DNA of 64,000 nt from Marinomonas rhizomae (GTDB taxonomy: Bacteria; Pseudomonadota; Gammaproteobacteria; Pseudomonadales; Marinomonadaceae): the NCBI RefSeq assembly GCF_003315485.1, contig NZ_QNSE01000006.1, forward strand, positions 246,733-310,732. The letters run 5' to 3'. Of this stretch, positions 8,051-14,966 are shown in pieces (within the stretch, counting starts at the first letter, position 1; each line of letters starts with the position of its first letter). The translations under genes were made by a program, and so were the position numbers. The notes below the pieces were generated by a model. It was given only the letters and a program-made list of their open reading frames with translations. It had not been told where the DNA came from and searched no databases.

Positions 8051-8075
8051 AAAAAACACCCGAAGGTGGCTTCTT
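8051..8075 (-). terminator. UUCG-loop terminator, unit 3
   Basis: Minus strand GCCACC TTCG GGTGTTTTTT. The four-pair core and loop match units 1 and 2, but the outer stem is weaker. It lies 18 bases after the stop at 8094. Confidence 0.6.
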
Positions 8076-8093
8076 AAAACACTCATATTTTTA

Positions 8094-8807
8094 TTACACC
8101 TGCTTCCATAAAGTATTACTGTCTGTATGAAACTCTTCTGGTAAATTTGAACCATATTTCAGACCTGATGCTTCAAAATAACAAAGCTGCTTCCTTTTAA
8201 CAATTATAGTCTTTGAGGGGTCATATACATTAGGTTGCTGCTGCTCAATTGTATTAATTTCAATAATCTGAGCAAATGAATTGATGTCAAAATATTGATC
8301 AAGATAGGGCGTATTAAGGATCCCATAGTTTTTGCTGCCCGCAGATGCAGAAAGATACATAATAAAATTAGTCGTATTATTACTCGTTGCCTGATAGCTA
8401 GTATTAACCATTTTCCCAGCCTCAGTCTCAAGGAAAGTAGGAGGAATAACCGGACCTGGCTCAAGGGGGAAATAAAGACCACCACTCGCCATCAGCACTT
8501 CTCCACGAGGAATTGCAAACGTTTTGATAAGTTCTTTATTTTCAGGGTTCCATAATAAGTACCCCGTTTCTTGATGCTGCTGCTGAATAAATGCATCACC
8601 GATCAACTCTGTCAAATAGCGAACACCATAAAGAGTCTGAGGACCATTTTGTACTGGTGCTATTGGAGAAAAAGTCATCGTTTCAACATAGCTGCTTTTG
8701 ATTTCTGGTCCAGAATTAGGCGGTGTTGGAAATACATCTTTTCCTTCATTTCCATACCATACTCCAACTAAATCAGCTAAAGGCCCTAGGTTTGATAAAT
8801 CATTCAT
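8094..8807 (-). CDS. nitrobindin-like heme-binding beta-barrel protein
   Basis: A 237-residue soluble protein. The opening segment LGPLADLVGVWYGNEG fits the GxWxGxG signature at the start of nitrobindin/THAP4-like beta barrels (fatty-acid-binding-protein fold). Later strands such as LIKTFAIPRGEVLMASG suggest a barrel. Family members bind heme and some isomerise peroxynitrite; I cannot place the heme-ligand histidine with confidence here. AGGAG lies six bases before the ATG at 8807, which is preferred over a TTG at 8813. It has its own terminator, like the neighbouring single-gene units. Confidence 0.6.
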   Translation of the reverse strand: MNDLSNLGPLADLVGVWYGNEGKDVFPTPPNSGPEIKSSYVETMTFSPIAPVQNGPQTLYGVRYLTELIGDAFIQQQHQETGYLLWNPENKELIKTFAIPRGEVLMASGGLYFPLEPGPVIPPTFLETEAGKMVNTSYQATSNNTTNFIMYLSASAGSKNYGILNTPYLDQYFDINSFAQIIEINTIEQQQPNVYDPSKTIIVKRKQLCYFEASGLKYGSNLPEEFHTDSNTLWKQV

Positions 8808-8931
8808 AAACAACTCCTGTAATTCAATTGATTTATTCCCGTGTCAGGGAGATTTAAACATAGCAGGAGAATGTACAAAAAACACACAAAATATATAAAA
8901 GCTAAATAAGTTACTTTTATCATTACTTTTG

Positions 8932-9381
8932 CTAAACACCACGCTCCACATTGCGCACCACGCCGGTTACCACACCGAAGATTTCCAGCTCCGACTCCTC
9001 TGTAATAGGAATCGCTTTATACGCCTTGTTCTTTGGACGCAGTAAAACGTTTGGCTCTAACTCCAACGTCTTGACCGTCATTTCCCCATGAATACAGGCA
9101 ATCACAATGTCGCCATGACGAGCCGTTATTGAACGATCCACCACCAAAACATCACCCGTATAAATGCCCGCATCCACCATAGAATCCCCCTGAGCCCGCA
9201 CGTAAAATGTCGCGGTTGGGTGAGGAACACAAAACTCATTTAAGTCTAATGACTTCTCAACAAAATCTTGAGCTGGCGAAGGAAAACCCGCTGACACAGA
9301 ATCCACATACAGCGGGATTCGCACACTGTTTGCCGCAATAAACGCCGCCGACTCAGACACACCAAGATAAGAAACACGCAT
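8932..9381 (-). CDS. umuD: UmuD, SOS mutagenesis protein (S24 peptidase fold)
   Basis: A 149-residue UmuD. After RecA-stimulated self-cleavage it normally pairs with UmuC as DNA polymerase V. The cleavage site is Ala31-Gly32 (SAGFPSP), with catalytic Ser67 in GDSM and Lys104 in MTVKTL. Each is shifted by seven from E. coli Cys24-Gly25, Ser60 and Lys97, so all active-site parts are present. A perfect LexA box lies 16 bases upstream. No umuC lies next to it: the next gene on this strand is the nitrobindin-like one. It may serve an unlinked UmuC or be a mobile-element passenger. Confidence 0.92.
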   Translation of the reverse strand: MRVSYLGVSESAAFIAANSVRIPLYVDSVSAGFPSPAQDFVEKSLDLNEFCVPHPTATFYVRAQGDSMVDAGIYTGDVLVVDRSITARHGDIVIACIHGEMTVKTLELEPNVLLRPKNKAYKAIPITEESELEIFGVVTGVVRNVERGV

Positions 9382-9396
9382 AGACCACCTAAAAAA

Positions 9397-9412
9397 CTGT
9401 ATATTTATACAG
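9397..9412. promoter_or_regulatory. LexA box of umuD
   Basis: CTGTATATTTATACAG, a perfect CTGT-N8-ACAG palindrome within TACTG...CAGTA-like flanks, directly upstream of umuD. Confidence 0.92.
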
Positions 9413-9540
9413 TATAGTTTCAGACGAGACGAAAGACCAAGTGAATTTTTGTAAGAGGAAGGATTTCCGATTTTACGACCAGAAATGAGGCGAGATCAGA
9501 AAAGAGTAAAGTGAACCTTTTCACCTTACTCCACAACCCT

Positions 9541-9819
9541 CTAGAATCCACTAAACTTAATACTTGTTACAGGCTCACCATCCTTTAAAGGTATCTCTTT
9601 GCAATAAACCCAAACCTGATCAAGAGAAAGGTCTTCCCCCGACCCTTTTCGCTGCATCCCCCACTCAATACGAGTGACTTCATAATTATCTAAACCGTTT
9701 GGGTCTGTATCTGTGCTTCTCACACTGATGACATCGCCCACCCTTGGGACATCCTTCAAATTGCTATCCCATGTAAGAGTTTTATCATCAGTTGATTCAA
9801 CGCAAATATCAATTTTCAT
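9541..9819 (-). CDS. hypothetical protein, 92 residues
   Basis: A soluble, acidic protein with a beta-rich look: PRVGDVISVRSTDTDPNG, YEVTRIEWGM, DQVWVYCKEIP. The opening MKIDICVESTDD is followed by a strand-turn pattern. I do not recognise the family. AAGGA lies seven bases before the ATG. It lies 69 bases downstream of the KilA-N gene on the same strand, in a phage-like context, and may be a small phage accessory protein. Confidence 0.6.
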   Translation of the reverse strand: MKIDICVESTDDKTLTWDSNLKDVPRVGDVISVRSTDTDPNGLDNYEVTRIEWGMQRKGSGEDLSLDQVWVYCKEIPLKDGEPVTSIKFSGF

Positions 9820-9887
9820 TTAAAGTCCTTATTAATTTATTTAGGTTCTACAACTGTAGTGTAGAGCCTAAACAAACACCCAATAAT

Positions 9888-10484
9888 CTAACCTTCTCCG
9901 AAGTGTCGGCCTGTGGCGTTTTTAACACGTTCGATGGTTTGGTCGACCCATGCGGGGTTGGTTTGGATTCTGGCGAGTTGTTGGTAGTTTCGGATGGTTT
10001 GGATCATGTTCATGATGTCGATGGCGGGGACGACGGCGATGCTTTCGGTGATGCCTAAGGATTTGGCAATGTCGTTAATGAGTTTGAGTTTTTCGTCGTC
10101 TTGGATGGGGGCGGGTAAAGTTTGTTGCACCGGTTCGGGTTCTGGCTGTTGGGCTTGGTCGAAGGCGCGGATGACTTCTAGATTGAACTTGGGGCTGATC
10201 CACATGGCGTAAGCGTACACCAATTCTTTGCAAACCCAAGTGCCTTTATCAGCTCCACCGCGTTTTGATTTAACAGCGTTATGCATATCTGCACATCGCT
10301 CAATTCCGTTCCTCAGATCTGAGGATCTGTCAATTTCAGCAATTAATTCTTGGGTAGTTTCTAGCCGTAAAAAATTGGCTGGCTGATGCTTTCTGGTAGC
10401 GCCAGATACGACGTGAAGATCATTAAGAGAATACAGTCCGTCGAGTGTGCGGATGTCTTTTGAAGAAATAATTAGATGAGCCAT
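9888..10484 (-). CDS. KilA-N domain phage protein (antirepressor-like)
   Basis: A 198-residue protein with an N-terminal KilA-N-type DNA-binding region: YSLNDLHVVSGATRKHQPANFL, then KRGGADKGTWVCKELVYAYAMWISPKFNLEVIRAF, the family's hallmark. A proline/glutamine linker (PEPEPVQQTLPAP) and a C-terminal helical region follow. Such proteins are typical of temperate phages, where they act as antirepressors or regulators. GCAGGAGG sits just ahead of the ATG. GC content is higher than in the following ATPase gene, which suggests a different origin. Confidence 0.85.
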   Translation of the reverse strand: MAHLIISSKDIRTLDGLYSLNDLHVVSGATRKHQPANFLRLETTQELIAEIDRSSDLRNGIERCADMHNAVKSKRGGADKGTWVCKELVYAYAMWISPKFNLEVIRAFDQAQQPEPEPVQQTLPAPIQDDEKLKLINDIAKSLGITESIAVVPAIDIMNMIQTIRNYQQLARIQTNPAWVDQTIERVKNATGRHFGEG

Positions 10485-10843
10485 CGTTGGCCTCCTGCGA
10501 GTCTAATTGACCACCTCGTGAGGTTGCAATCCCAATAAGGTGGTGGATCTAAATTCAGGTTGCAACAACCGTCCGCAGGAACGGCCTAACCGAAGTTAGC
10601 CCAAACAAAGACCCACCATAACAGGCGGACTCCGGCCACAAAAAAACACGCGGTGCGTGTTTTAGGCCGCTGCGGATCAAACGGGGTTGCAATCCCGACA
10701 CTGGATTTTGCCAGTGCAAGTTAATGGTAGATCAGGATGCGAAGGAGGTCAACAGTAGCCTCGCGGACAATAAAAATTGAAGCTACCAACCCATATAGGA
10801 TACATTGTAAGCAATCATACAAACATTATAGATATGGAAAATC
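10485..10843. repeat. non-coding leader with three GGTTGCAA repeats and a strong hairpin
   Basis: No gene is seen. GGTTGCAATCCC occurs at about 10523 and 10684, and GGTTGCAACAACC at about 10559. A perfect 9-bp hairpin AAAACACGC GGT GCGTGTTTT (10643-10663) sits between complementary GGCC segments and could end transcription on either strand. The stretch separates the KilA-N gene from the divergent ATPase gene and may be a phage-type regulatory region. Confidence 0.45.
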
Positions 10844-11143
10844 ATGAAATTAATTGACGCTTTCTCTCACGACTCAGAAATGGTTCCTCTAATTGACTTA
10901 TCTAGAGTCGATCCATCTAAAAACACCTATACTGTCATAGTTGGAAAAAATGGAGTTGGTAAAAGTAGGTTTATATCAAGAATGGCGAATTACTTTAAAG
11001 AGGAAGCCCTAAACAATATATACGATCACACCATCAATATATTCGAAAAACATACTTTTGACAGAGAAATTATAGCTATTTCAACAAGTCCTTTTGATAA
11101 GTTTTCACCTCAAAACAGAACAACACCGACGAAAAAAATATAG
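10844..11143 (+). CDS. N-terminal piece of the ATPase-HNH protein (Walker A part)
   Basis: Ninety-nine codons from ATG to TAG, holding the P-loop GKNGVGKS at residues 34-41. The frame stops eight bases after the first A7 tract starts. The neighbouring frame continues as coding-like sequence (DEKNIEPIRERLSNYSYIGM) up to the second A7 tract. Alone this piece lacks Walker B and could not hydrolyse ATP. Confidence 0.6.
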   Translation: MKLIDAFSHDSEMVPLIDLSRVDPSKNTYTVIVGKNGVGKSRFISRMANYFKEEALNNIYDHTINIFEKHTFDREIIAISTSPFDKFSPQNRTTPTKKI

Positions 11144-11276
11144 AACCTATAAGAGAGCGCCTATCAAACTACTCTTATATTGGAATGAAAAACGCTAGCT
11201 CTTTGAAAATAATTGAATTGGCCGCAAAGGAATTAATAAAAAAATATTAACAGACAAAAAAACATCTTTAATCGAA

Positions 11277-12851
11277 ATGCCACAAATATTAGACAACCTC
11301 GGATTTTATAGTAGTTTAAAAATAGCATTTAAGCCAAAATACACGTCATTCCTAATAAAGCTTTGCTTATTAAAGTCAAAAAACCTACCTTATGAAGAAT
11401 ATAGTAATAAGTTATCTAAACTTATAAACGATAACAGCGACATTCGCACTACTATAGACTATGATAAAATTGAAAATATTTTAAAAATCAACGTGTCAAA
11501 TTTATCCGTGTTATTATCAGCTTTAATGAGAGTAGAAGATCCAATTAGAACATCAGGAATATTTCACTTAGATTTGCTAAAAGAAAAAAATAATGACTTT
11601 ATTAAGGATATAACATTACTTCTAGAATATGATTTTATAAGAATTGTTGATGTGAGGTTAAATAAAAAAAATCATGGAGAGATCTCTATACGTAGAGCCA
11701 GCTCTGGCGAGCAATGTATGATGGTTATTATGCTTGGCATTGCTGGGAACATAAAAAACAACTCACTAATTTTTATAGATGAGCCTGAAATAAGTCTGCA
11801 TCCAAAATGGCAAGAAGATTTTATGCCTATGCTTATAAAGGCTTTTTCTATATATAGCGGTTGTCAATTTTTCATTGCTACACACTCACCTCAAATTGTC
11901 TCGGGTATGAAAGGAGAGAACTGTTTTGTAACAGACTTAGCCTCTAGAAAACTATATCCAGCATCTTTCTTTTCGGGAAAATCAGCTGATTTCCAATTGG
12001 CTGAAATATTCGGCTCTCCGGGACAAATGAATGAATACCTATCAAGATTATGTTTCAACTTAATATTTAAGCTAAGAAACAAAAAAGAAATAACAAAAAA
12101 CGACTATGATAATTTAGATAGTCTAGAAAAATCCAAAAAGCAAATAAATGCAAATGATCCAATTATAGCACTAATAGAAACTGTAGAAGAGGTATTTAAA
12201 ATGCCTCTTATTAACACCCCAATCACTTTTGATGAAGACGACATATCATTAATTTCTGAAATAAAAGATAGAGAAGCTTTTGATTCAAACTCATGGGGAA
12301 TTGATGAACTTATCCCTCTTCGAAGTAAAGTTAGAGCATATTATAGAGACATTCAAAATGGTACATGTCCGTATTGTAAAGAAAGAATAGCAACTAGATC
12401 TGCAGGCAACGCCCAAATTGAACATATAATACCTAAAAGCGAACATATTATATTTATGTTTGAACCTAAAAATTTATGTGTATCTTGTGGCGATTGCAAT
12501 GAATACAAATCAAGAAACTCGGTCACTAAAAATGACTTTATTGTGTGCAATAACCATAATCCACAAAGATATCCTACTTCACAAAACACCTTTAAAATCG
12601 TACACCCTCATTTCGATATATATGAAGAGCATCTCATTAAAGAAGGTTTATTCTACAGAGACCTAACTCCTAAAGGTCATTTTACAATTGGAATATGTAA
12701 GCTAAACCAAAGAAGCGCAAATTATGGAAGAGAACCAGAAGCGCTAGATGATTCATCACTTCATGACATATTTAATATATTCGAAGCAAATGCTGATGAT
12801 GCTCAAAAAGAGATGTTAAAAAATATGCTGCTAGGAGCAATCAATGCATAA
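11277..12851 (+). CDS. C-terminal piece of the ATPase-HNH protein (Walker B and HNH)
   Basis: This piece has 524 codons from the first ATG after the second frameshift; coding-like sequence runs back to about 11229 in the same frame. It has the ABC signature near residue 140, Walker B Asp168-Glu169, the switch histidine near 205, and the HNH zinc motif from Cys364 (CPYC) through IEHIIPK to CVSCGDC near 405. The ATG has no Shine-Dalgarno sequence, so independent translation is doubtful. Its last 21 bases overlap the convergent integrase gene. Confidence 0.6.
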   Translation: MPQILDNLGFYSSLKIAFKPKYTSFLIKLCLLKSKNLPYEEYSNKLSKLINDNSDIRTTIDYDKIENILKINVSNLSVLLSALMRVEDPIRTSGIFHLDLLKEKNNDFIKDITLLLEYDFIRIVDVRLNKKNHGEISIRRASSGEQCMMVIMLGIAGNIKNNSLIFIDEPEISLHPKWQEDFMPMLIKAFSIYSGCQFFIATHSPQIVSGMKGENCFVTDLASRKLYPASFFSGKSADFQLAEIFGSPGQMNEYLSRLCFNLIFKLRNKKEITKNDYDNLDSLEKSKKQINANDPIIALIETVEEVFKMPLINTPITFDEDDISLISEIKDREAFDSNSWGIDELIPLRSKVRAYYRDIQNGTCPYCKERIATRSAGNAQIEHIIPKSEHIIFMFEPKNLCVSCGDCNEYKSRNSVTKNDFIVCNNHNPQRYPTSQNTFKIVHPHFDIYEEHLIKEGLFYRDLTPKGHFTIGICKLNQRSANYGREPEALDDSSLHDIFNIFEANADDAQKEMLKNMLLGAINA

Positions 12852-13712
12852 CTCCCACTCCCCCAACGCTTTGCGCATCTGTTCTCTGGAATATTTGTGC
12901 ATGTAGCGTTTGTCCAGTCCGTCCCGTTCGTGGTTGAGTAGCATTTCTCCTCTTTCCATTATAAGAAAGCCCAGTCGATCCCTGCTCTTCTTGTCTTGCC
13001 AGCAGTCGCGGGCGAGTTTGCGCATGTCGTGACTTGTAAACTTGATGCCGATGTCGTCGCTTAGGGCTTGGTACCAGCGCTCTACGGTGCGTTTCGATAT
13101 GGGTTTGTCGCCTTTCACGCTGAATATGTAGCGGCCTTTTCTGGGCAGGCTGTTGATTAGGTCCATGGCGTGTTGGGTGATGGGCAAGCGGTGCTCTTTG
13201 CCGTTTTTGGTGTTCTCTGGCGGTAGGCACCACTCCAACGCGTTGGAAAAAAAGTGCCGCCATTCGGCTAAGGCGGTTTCCCCTATGCGGGTGCCGTGGA
13301 GTAGCTGCGTCATGAAGAAGACGCGCTTTGCCTTGGCTTGTTGGTGGATGGCCGCGACGAGTACGGGCAAATCATGAGGCTTGAGGTTGCCCGGTCGGGC
13401 TTCGGGTTGGGTGGTGGTGAAGCTTCGTAGGGTGATTTTTTCCAGTGGGTTGCTGGCGATTAGCCCCAGTTCTTTGGCGCGGGTGAAGGCGGTTTTGAGC
13501 ACACTCAGTACGCCTTTGATAGTAGACAAGGCGTATTCCTCTTGCATGCGAATGTAGAGCAGCTTGTACAGTAAGGGCTTGTCTATGTCTTTGAGTGGCA
13601 CCTGGGCGAACTGGCTGAGTAGATGGTTGCCTATGTAGCTGGACGCGGTGGAGACGTAGGCTTCTGAGTAGGTTTTGTCGGCGTCGATGTGCTGCATAAA
13701 CCACATGAGCAC
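12831..13712 (-). CDS. tyrosine recombinase / phage-type integrase
   Basis: A protein of 293 residues or more with a SAM-like core-binding domain (about 1-100) and a catalytic domain. Visible catalytic residues are the first Arg in GTRIGE, the HxxR pair in SHDMRK, and the nucleophile Tyr in LDKRYMHKY. The GTG start at 13712 is the first conventional codon, but the same frame stays open for about 40 further codons (NFDLTRFVPAIRSHA...), so the true N-terminus may lie upstream at an unusual start or the gene is trimmed. It reads away from tRNA-Leu(TAA), the usual layout at an integration site. Confidence 0.9.
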   Translation of the reverse strand: MLMWFMQHIDADKTYSEAYVSTASSYIGNHLLSQFAQVPLKDIDKPLLYKLLYIRMQEEYALSTIKGVLSVLKTAFTRAKELGLIASNPLEKITLRSFTTTQPEARPGNLKPHDLPVLVAAIHQQAKAKRVFFMTQLLHGTRIGETALAEWRHFFSNALEWCLPPENTKNGKEHRLPITQHAMDLINSLPRKGRYIFSVKGDKPISKRTVERWYQALSDDIGIKFTSHDMRKLARDCWQDKKSRDRLGFLIMERGEMLLNHERDGLDKRYMHKYSREQMRKALGEWELCIDCS

Positions 13713-13978
13713 TTCGCCAGCGGTGTGATAAGTGGCAACGGTTAATGACGCCTCTCTATTGGCGAGGGCGTGGGATCGTATGGCGGGAACAAATCGGGTC
13801 AGATCAAAATTAGCGTTTAGTCATAGTCTTTAAGCTTGCTTTCTTGTAGAGAGACAGAAAAGACTTTAAATTCAATTTGAAGTAACGCTAAGAAAATATG
13901 GGAAGACAAGCAATAAAAGAGTTTGAACCAGGAAGGCATTTCAGAAGAGGATTAGGTGCTCTGATAAATTTCAGGCAT
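13713..13978. other. stretch between integrase and tRNA-Leu
   Basis: No independent gene. About 120 bases next to the integrase start continue its open frame without an ATG. The rest is AT-rich with no repeat of the tRNA 3' end that I can see. An attachment site would be expected here. Confidence 0.4.
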
Positions 13979-14002
13979 AAAAAAAGGCACCATAAATGGT
14001 GC
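13979..14002 (-). terminator. terminator sharing its arm with the tRNA-Leu 3' end
   Basis: Minus strand GGCACCA TTTA TGGTGCC TTTTTT. The 5' arm (14002-13996) is the 3' end of the tRNA itself, including CCA. Folding of the terminator and of the tRNA acceptor therefore compete. Confidence 0.8.
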
Positions 14003-14082
14003 CCGGGACCGGAATCGAACCGGTACGCTTATTCAGCGCAAGATTTTAAGTCTTGTGTGTCTACCAATTTCACCACCCGGGC
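13996..14082 (-). tRNA. leuZ: tRNA-Leu(TAA)
   Basis: An 87-base class II tRNA with acceptor GCCCGGG/CCCGGGC, anticodon loop CTTAAAA giving TAA, a long extra arm, and encoded CCA at 13996-13998. It is last in the Gly-Cys-Leu cluster that follows pgsA, the same order as E. coli glyW-cysT-leuZ. An integrase lies on its 3' side. Confidence 0.97.
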
Positions 14083-14093
14083 ATATCTGATTT

Positions 14094-14167
14094 TGGAGGC
14101 CGGAGTCGGAATCGAACCGGCGTTCACGGAGTTGCAGTCCGCTGCATGACCACTCTGCCATCCGGCC
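14094..14167 (-). tRNA. cysT: tRNA-Cys(GCA)
   Basis: A 74-base tRNA with acceptor GGCCGGA/TCCGGCC, anticodon loop CTGCAAC giving GCA, and encoded CCA at 14094-14096. It is the middle gene of the Gly-Cys-Leu cluster. Confidence 0.97.
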
Positions 14168-14189
14168 TTCTATCAGATTATCTTTTGAT

Positions 14190-14264
14190 TGGAGCGGGAA
14201 ACGAGGCTCGAACTCGCGACCCCAACCTTGGCAAGGTTGTGCTCTACCACTGAGCTATTCCCGC
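14190..14264 (-). tRNA. glyW: tRNA-Gly(GCC)
   Basis: A 75-base tRNA with acceptor GCGGGAA/TTCCCGC, anticodon loop TTGCCAA giving GCC, and encoded CCA at 14190-14192. It is the first gene of the cluster and lies behind a promoter at 14284-14311. Confidence 0.97.
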
Positions 14265-14283
14265 GTCTCAAAAGACGGTGCCT

Positions 14284-14311
14284 ATTCTATGTATTTGAGC
14301 TTTCACGTCAA
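14284..14311 (-). promoter_or_regulatory. promoter of the tRNA Gly-Cys-Leu cluster
   Basis: Minus strand TTGACG, 16 bases, TAGAAT, followed by a GC-rich stretch (GGCACCG) near the expected start. GC-rich discriminators are typical of stringently controlled stable-RNA promoters. Confidence 0.65.
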
Positions 14312-14360
14312 GGGAAAAATCCAAATAAATAACTAACTTAGGCACTTTTTTTAAATCTGT

Positions 14361-14921
14361 TTAGTTTTTGTTCGACTCTTTGGACATTAGCTCAGGCCAA
14401 GCCGCTTTTAAATAAATATACATAGACCAAAGAGTTAGTAAGGCCGCAGCAATAAGCACCACCTCTCCTAGATGAGCAACCAGGGTATCTGGTCGACTTC
14501 CTAGCAAGATAAAAATCGCCAACATCTGCATGGTGGTTTTCAGTTTGCCAATATAAGAAACCGCCACACTGGCGCGCTTACCCATTTCCGCCATCCACTC
14601 GCGCAATGCCGAAATAACGATCTCGCGACCGACGATGACTGCACTGGCTAGCGTTAGCAATGGATTAGAGTAGCTGGCCACTAATAAGACCAAGGCAATC
14701 GATACCATGAGCTTATCGGCCACTGGATCAAAAAAAGCACCAAAGGGCGTCGTTTGGTCAAGCTTTCTTGCTAAGTAACCATCTAGCCAATCGGTAATGG
14801 CCGCTAAAGCAAAAATAATCGCGCAGGTGTAATAACGCCCTTCCCACGGCAAGTAATAAATCACCACAAGAATTGGAATCATGAAGATCCGTACGGAAGT
14901 GAGTATATTTGGTATGTTCAT
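14361..14921 (-). CDS. pgsA: PgsA, CDP-diacylglycerol-glycerol-3-phosphate 3-phosphatidyltransferase
   Basis: PgsA makes phosphatidylglycerophosphate, the first committed step to phosphatidylglycerol and cardiolipin, in the inner membrane. The 186-residue protein starts MNIPNILTSVRIFMIP and carries the CDP-alcohol transferase signature DWLDGYLARKLDQTTPFGAFFDPVADK near residues 43-70, with all four aspartates. Several hydrophobic segments follow. It lies 45 bases after uvrC on the same strand, the conserved gacA-uvrC-pgsA order. Confidence 0.96.
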   Translation of the reverse strand: MNIPNILTSVRIFMIPILVVIYYLPWEGRYYTCAIIFALAAITDWLDGYLARKLDQTTPFGAFFDPVADKLMVSIALVLLVASYSNPLLTLASAVIVGREIVISALREWMAEMGKRASVAVSYIGKLKTTMQMLAIFILLGSRPDTLVAHLGEVVLIAAALLTLWSMYIYLKAAWPELMSKESNKN

Positions 14922-14966
14922 CTTATTCCTAATTATTACGCTGAATGTATCTACATTCAGCCAAAC

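Larger units (their letters stand above)
10844..12851 (+). pseudogene. fused AAA ATPase-HNH nuclease (Septu PtuA+PtuB-like), split by two frameshifts
   Basis: Read across two frameshifts this is one protein of about 669 residues. In order: Walker A GKNGVGKS (residues 34-41), a helical middle part, an ABC-type signature SSGEQ, Walker B with IDEPEISLHP, a switch histidine in FIATHSPQI, then an HNH-type zinc nuclease (CPYC, IEHIIPK, CVSCGDC). Known Septu systems encode the ATPase (PtuA) and HNH nuclease (PtuB) separately; here both halves are in one chain. The frame shifts by one base at A7 tracts 11132-11138 and 11238-11244. One extra A in each restores a single frame. The gene is much more AT-rich than its neighbours. 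The fusion assignment is inference. Confidence 0.75.

Noticed and set aside
12841..13704. Two minus-strand frames (110 and 140 codons) overlapping the integrase
   Set aside because: Both are His/Arg-rich out-of-frame readings of the integrase, typical of GC-richer shadow frames.
6160..13978. Direct repeat of the tRNA-Leu 3' end marking the far border of an island
   Set aside because: No stretch resembling the tRNA-Leu(TAA) T-arm and CCA end was found there by eye; the other tRNA genes to the left differ in sequence.
13898..14253. Two plus-strand open frames of 66-83 codons
   Set aside because: They run antisense through the tRNA-Leu, tRNA-Cys and tRNA-Gly genes and have no family match; they are chance frames.
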